Below, in pieces: positions 32,176 through 35,377 of a stretch of 35,377 bases of DNA. Position numbers and translations under genes: made by a program. Every line of letters begins with the position of its first letter. Position 1 is the first letter of the stretch. This DNA comes from Planctomycetota bacterium (GTDB lineage Bacteria > Planctomycetota > UBA1135 > UBA2386), in assembly GCA_020425925.1 (NCBI GenBank), contig JAGQRB010000767.1, forward strand, positions 1-35,377. The letters are read 5' to 3'. The notes under the pieces are model-generated. The model was not told the origin of the DNA, did no database searches, and saw only the letters and a program-made list of their open reading frames with translations.

Positions 32176-33183
32176 ATGCCACGCACGTCGGACGAGAGCC
32201 GCGGTGCCGCGCGGCGAGCGACCCGCCTCGCCGTGCTCAGCACGACGGTGTGCACCATGCTGGGCACCACCGGCTGCGGAAGGAGCGCGATCGCACCCGT
32301 GGCGCTCCCGCTCTCACCGACGTTCGTCGCCGCGCTGGACGTCGATGGCAGGAGAGCGAACTTCCTGGTCGACACCGGCAGCGAGCTGACCCTGTTCGAC
32401 ACCGCGGCCGCCCGCCGCCTCGGCTTGCCGGTCGAACGCTCGAACGAGCGCCTGCTCAGGCTGACGGACGCTACCGGCACGCGGCGCGATCACGCGATGC
32501 GGGCGGGCGTTCGCGCGATCGCGTTCGGAGATCACGTGTTCGCCATGGACGGCGTGCCCGCCGTGGAGTTCGACACGCGACTGACCTTCGACGGCATTCT
32601 CGGCATGGACGTGCTCTCCCGGGCTGCATGGTGCTTCGATGCACCCGCGAGCCGACTGCTGCTCTGCGATCCGGACGGCGCGCTCCGAGTCCTCGCCGAG
32701 CGCGGCTTGACGGTGCGGGCCCGTGTCCCCGTCCAGGGCACCGCGACGCGCTGGCTGGCGGCCGTCACGCTCGGACCGGACCATGTCGCAGAGATGCTGA
32801 TCGACAGCGGCGCCGAGCGAACCTCACTGCCGGCGAAGGCGATCGCCCGGCTCGCGCTCGGTCGCGGCGACGCACTCGACGCCCGACGGCGACGCGCCAC
32901 CGCCGCACGAGCCGCAGCCGAACTCCGAGCCGCCGGGCTCGAGGACGTACGGGTAGAGATCCCTGCCGCCGATGGTGCGCAGGTCGGCCTGCACGGCGCA
33001 GCCGGCGGCTCGGCGGCGGTGTACCACCTGCCGCAGATCGAGCTCGGCGGCCGCGCTTTCGCCGACCTGATCGTCGTGGAACAGACCGGTGACGCACCGG
33101 TGCTCGGACGCGACGTGCTCGCCGGGTGCGCGTGGTTGCTGCACGGCCCGCGCCGCGAGATCTGGTTGCTCGAGGCTCGCTGA
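32176..33183 (+). CDS. lipoprotein with tandem retropepsin-like aspartic protease domains
   Basis: This is 335 residues from ATG 32176 (MPRTSDESRGAARRATRLAV). A lipoprotein-like signal ends at TTGCGRS, with Cys near residue 34. Two retropepsin-type active-site segments are present: NFLVDTGSELTLFD in the first domain and EMLIDSGAERTSLP in the second, each with the D-[ST]-G triad and followed by the hydrophobic strand and FDGILGMDVLSRAA or PVLGRDVLAGCAW (the psi-loop GILGxD/VLGxD partner). So both halves of a pepsin-like dimer are encoded in one chain. It is probably a cell-surface protease, or a binding domain if one site is inactive. The repeat-rich interval lies immediately upstream. Confidence 0.85.
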   Translation: MPRTSDESRGAARRATRLAVLSTTVCTMLGTTGCGRSAIAPVALPLSPTFVAALDVDGRRANFLVDTGSELTLFDTAAARRLGLPVERSNERLLRLTDATGTRRDHAMRAGVRAIAFGDHVFAMDGVPAVEFDTRLTFDGILGMDVLSRAAWCFDAPASRLLLCDPDGALRVLAERGLTVRARVPVQGTATRWLAAVTLGPDHVAEMLIDSGAERTSLPAKAIARLALGRGDALDARRRRATAARAAAELRAAGLEDVRVEIPAADGAQVGLHGAAGGSAAVYHLPQIELGGRAFADLIVVEQTGDAPVLGRDVLAGCAWLLHGPRREIWLLEAR

Positions 33184-33234
33184 CCGACGAGCTGCGGTCG
33201 ATCGACACCCGCAATCGGCTACGATGGGCGCGAC

Positions 33235-33798
33235 GTGTCGCGGTTCTTCCTCATCGCGTCGGCCTTCGTGGTCGCGCCGCCGGCCGCGCTCCCGGCCCAG
33301 CACTTCGCTCTGCGTCATCCGGTCGACTACCACACCGCGCTCGACGACAACGCCGCCACCGCGCTGAACCGCCGGCTGGTTGCCGGCGAGCTGACGCTCG
33401 ATCCCGCCGGGCCGAGCGGCCGACTGCGCGCACTGCTCGCCGCGCTGGGGATTCCGGAGTCGAGCCAGGTGCTGGTGTTCAGCAAGACCAGTCTGCAGCG
33501 CCATCGCATCTCACCGCGGTCGCCGCGCGCGCTCTACTTCGGTCGCGACGCCTACGTCGGCTGGGTGCCGGGAGCCGCGGCGCTCGAGGTCGCGGTCAGC
33601 GACCCGATGCTCGGTCTGGTGTTCTATACCGTGCCGCAGCGGCCCGACGTCGAGCCTCGGCTGCGACGCGACGACTCGTGCCTCAGCTGTCACGCCAGCA
33701 GCCGCACCGACGACGAGCCCGGCCTGCTGCTGCGCTCGGTGTTCCCCGACGCCCAGGGCGACCCGATCGCGAGCGCCGGTGAGACCCGCGTGACCTAG
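33235..33798 (+). CDS. secreted monoheme protein, N-terminal part before in-frame TAG
   Basis: ATG/GTG-type start at 33235 with signal peptide SRFFLIASAFVVAPPAALPAQ. The segment covers 187 residues, including VLVFSKTSLQRHRISPRSPR, ALYFGRDAYVGWVPGA and one c-type heme site, DSCLSCHASSRTD. It stops at TAG 33796-33798 in the middle of a continuous conserved-looking frame: the same frame reads on as RAPLAERWGGWLVTG and stays open to 34518. The full-length product would be about 427 residues, a periplasmic cytochrome-like protein. A single substitution would restore a Tyr, Gln, Glu, Lys, Trp, Ser or Leu codon. TAG ends other genes here (the cytochrome and radical SAM genes), so recoding is unlikely. 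Confidence 0.75.
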   Translation: MSRFFLIASAFVVAPPAALPAQHFALRHPVDYHTALDDNAATALNRRLVAGELTLDPAGPSGRLRALLAALGIPESSQVLVFSKTSLQRHRISPRSPRALYFGRDAYVGWVPGAAALEVAVSDPMLGLVFYTVPQRPDVEPRLRRDDSCLSCHASSRTDDEPGLLLRSVFPDAQGDPIASAGETRVT

Positions 33799-33906
33799 CG
33801 CGCGCCGCTGGCCGAACGCTGGGGCGGCTGGCTGGTCACCGGCCGATTCACCGGCGAACATCGCGGCAACGGCATCGCCGCGCGCGGCGAGCGCGGCCGC
33901 TACACC

Positions 33907-34518
33907 GTGGTGCCGCATTCGGCGGTCGATCTCGCCGCGCTCGCCGGAACTGCCGGGTTCGCATTCGACCCTGCCGACTACCCGGTGCCGACCAGCGACA
34001 TCGCCGCGCTGCTCGCGCTCGAGCAGCAGGTGACGGTGCACAACCTGCTGATCCGGGCGCTGCTGCAGATGCGCTGCCTGCTCGAGAACGACCGCGCCCT
34101 CGATGCGGCACTCGGCGAGGACGGCATGCGCGATCCCACCGCCGACATCGCCGACGACCTCGCGCACGCGATCACGGCCGCGCTGCTGTTCGCCGACGAG
34201 GTCGGCCTGCAGGGCCGCGACGCCGCTGCCGATCCGACGTTCGCCCGCGCATTCCCGGCGCTCTGGCCGGCCGATCCGAGCGGCTTGCGGCTCGGACGCT
34301 TCGACCTCACGGCGCGCACGTTCGTGCTGCCGCTGTCGCCGATGGTGCATTCGCGCGCGTTCGCGGCGCTGCCCGACCCGCTGCGGCGGCTGGCCCTGAA
34401 GCGCCTGCGCCGCGCGCTGGTGCGCAACTGGCTGCCCGGCCGGGTGGCGCTGCCACCGGAACAGCGGCAGGCGCTGCACGACCACCTGACCGCGACGCTG
34501 CCCGGCTACGGCTCCTGA
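33907..34518 (+). CDS. C-terminal part of the TAG-interrupted monoheme protein
   Basis: This continues, in the same frame, the gene at 33235-33798; the frame is open from 33799. GTG 33907 is the first start-type codon but has no ribosome binding site and lies inside conserved-looking sequence (RGRYTVVPHSAVD), so it is not a separate gene. The part is mainly helical: DIAALLALEQQVTVHNLLIR, LADEVGL-type helices, and LRLGRFDLTARTFVLPLSPM with MVHSRAFAALPDPLRRLALK near the end. In intact homologues this region would pack beside the heme domain. It is convergent with the TetR gene, with only 3 nt between the stops. Confidence 0.65.
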   Translation: MVPHSAVDLAALAGTAGFAFDPADYPVPTSDIAALLALEQQVTVHNLLIRALLQMRCLLENDRALDAALGEDGMRDPTADIADDLAHAITAALLFADEVGLQGRDAAADPTFARAFPALWPADPSGLRLGRFDLTARTFVLPLSPMVHSRAFAALPDPLRRLALKRLRRALVRNWLPGRVALPPEQRQALHDHLTATLPGYGS

Positions 34519-34521
34519 CGC

Positions 34522-35184
34522 TCACGGCGTCCGGTCGCGGAAGTCGTACTCGCTGCGGTGCGCCACCGCGGCGTCGTCACCACTCGCACCGGTGGCGTAG
34601 CGGCCGACGAGCACACGCGCGAGCTCTTCCTGATGGCAGTGCGGCTCGACGTCGTCGGGCGCGGTCTGCCACTGCTCGAGCACGCCGTAGACCGCCGACG
34701 CGATCACGAACGCGGCGCCGGCCGGATCGTCGGTGAACAGCGAGCCGTCACGCACGCCCTCGGCGAGCAGATCGCGCACGCTGGCGCGCAACCAGCGCTG
34801 CTCCTGACGGTCGTCTTCGCGCAGCCGCGCCGTGAACCGACCGCGCAGCTCGGTGGCGAGCACGCGCAGCAGATGGGTCGCCTCGGGCTCGCGGAAATGG
34901 AACGCGAGGTAGCCCGACAGGAACGTGCGCAGCGCCGAAGCGGCGCCGCCGACACCGGTGGCGGGCACCTGCAGCAGCCGGCGACGACGATCGCGCCAGT
35001 GGTCGAGCACGGCGAAGAACAGGTCCTCCTTGCCGTCGAAGTGGAAGTAGATGCCACCCTTCGTGACGCCGGCGCGTTCGGCGATCGCATCGAGACGCGT
35101 ACCGGCGTAGCCCGCGGCCGCGAACTCGGCGGTCGCCGCCGCGATCAGGCGTTCGCGCAGATGCGGATCGGCGGCACGCGGCAT
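34522..35184 (-). CDS. TetR-family transcriptional regulator
   Basis: This is a 220-residue protein from ATG 35184. Residues of about 8-55 are the TetR DNA-binding domain: LRERLIAAATAEFAAAGYAG, TRLDAIAERAGVTKGGIYFH and FDGKEDLFFAVLDH. The C-terminal ligand-binding half is helical (AFHFREPEATHLLRVLATEL, IASAVYGVLEQWQ). It lies 16 nt downstream of another minus-strand gene that runs off the window. They probably form one transcript in which it represses its own operon, as is common for this family. The ligand is unknown. Confidence 0.92.
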   Translation of the reverse strand: MPRAADPHLRERLIAAATAEFAAAGYAGTRLDAIAERAGVTKGGIYFHFDGKEDLFFAVLDHWRDRRRRLLQVPATGVGGAASALRTFLSGYLAFHFREPEATHLLRVLATELRGRFTARLREDDRQEQRWLRASVRDLLAEGVRDGSLFTDDPAGAAFVIASAVYGVLEQWQTAPDDVEPHCHQEELARVLVGRYATGASGDDAAVAHRSEYDFRDRTP

Positions 35185-35200
35185 CGATCGCGCCGGCCGC

Positions 35201-35377
35201 TCAGCGCGGCTGGTAGAACTCTTCGCGCTGGTGCTTCGGCAGGTAGAAGTCGACCAGGAACGGGTTCCAGGCGCGGTCCTCCTGCGCGAACTGATCCATC
35301 TCCGCGTAGATCGCGCGCAGGTCGAGCGGGTTCTCGTCCTGCTGGTCGACCGGCTGCAGCCGCAGGCCGGAGCGATC
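35201..35377 (-). CDS. 3' end of a gene running off the window
   Basis: 58 codons plus a TGA stop are visible, open to the right edge. The residues include LRAIYAEMDQFAQEDRAWNP and FYLPKHQREEFYQPR, acidic then basic, with typical coding composition. The family is not recognised from so short a tail. It is separated from the TetR gene by 16 nt on the same strand, so it is the likely cotranscribed partner and possible target of that regulator. Confidence 0.55.
   Translation of the reverse strand, partial: DRSGLRLQPVDQQDENPLDLRAIYAEMDQFAQEDRAWNPFLVDFYLPKHQREEFYQPR

Noticed and set aside
29898..33092. 1,064-residue plus-strand open frame across the di-iron and secreted-protein genes
   Set aside because: It is Arg/Asp/His-rich shadow sequence. 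The minus strand has the di-iron motifs and secretion signals, and the frame also crosses the retropepsin gene in a different frame.
33796..33798. TAG read as a recoded amino acid (pyrrolysine or suppressor)
   Set aside because: TAG is the natural stop of at least two intact genes here (minus strand at 20118 and 26630), and no tRNA or helper gene is in the window.

Overview
The window is very GC-rich and densely packed, with 28 coding pieces representing 26 genes. I see no rRNA, tRNA, CRISPR array or insertion sequence. Four things suggest a deep-branching Planctomycetota or, less likely, a myxobacterium-like lineage: a TIGR02999-type ECF sigma factor beside a PVC-style receptor Ser/Thr kinase, many large secreted proteins, a recurring C-terminal beta-rich module on secreted proteins, and a nine-heme secreted cytochrome. 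The assignment is inference from gene content only.

Layout. Positions 1-3.1 kb hold the end of a secreted protein with a LamG-like domain, a secreted Kelch-type protein and a small membrane protein. From 3.2 to 7.6 kb there is a coupled PGPGW membrane protein/DUF4287 pair, then a kinase-FGE-fold receptor divergent by 27 bp from its ECF sigma factor. From 7.65 to 11.75 kb there are two secreted module proteins, an endonuclease/exonuclease/phosphatase lipoprotein and a beta-lactamase-fold serine hydrolase. From 11.8 to 15.8 kb lies one very large FG-GAP lipoprotein gene split by a frameshift, next to a divergent AraC regulator. From 16.7 to 20.1 kb there is a lipoprotein, a UDP-sugar dehydrogenase and a small beta-barrel. 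From 20.1 to 22.4 kb is the nine-heme cytochrome.

Positions 22.5-26.3 kb form a minus-strand unit: a degenerate phage-type Dam methyltransferase relative, a membrane-anchored protein, a GT-C membrane glycosyltransferase and a DPM1-like GT2. The last three are translationally overlapped and look like a polyprenyl-phosphate-sugar/GT-C pair.

Positions 26.6-31.8 kb hold the most intriguing unit: a secreted lipoprotein-like protein, then a ferritin-like di-iron enzyme, an Lgt (prolipoprotein diacylglyceryl transferase) and a B12-binding radical SAM/DUF4070 enzyme. The last three are joined by 4-nt ATGA overlaps. Two radical or oxidative enzymes locked to a lipid transferase suggest a lipid or lipoprotein modification pathway; this is inference. 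Positions 31.8-32.2 kb are a gene-free 364-nt interval with repeated and inverted copies of an 11-nt motif, upstream of a tandem retropepsin-like lipoprotein. Positions 33.2-34.5 kb hold a secreted monoheme protein broken by one in-frame TAG. The window ends with a TetR regulator and the 3' end of its upstream partner.

The main themes are the cell envelope and exterior: secreted modular proteins, glycan synthesis, lipoprotein or lipid modification and extracellular redox. Two otherwise intact genes carry one lesion each (a frameshift near 13,755 and a TAG at 33,796), so assembly errors and recent decay both need to be excluded.
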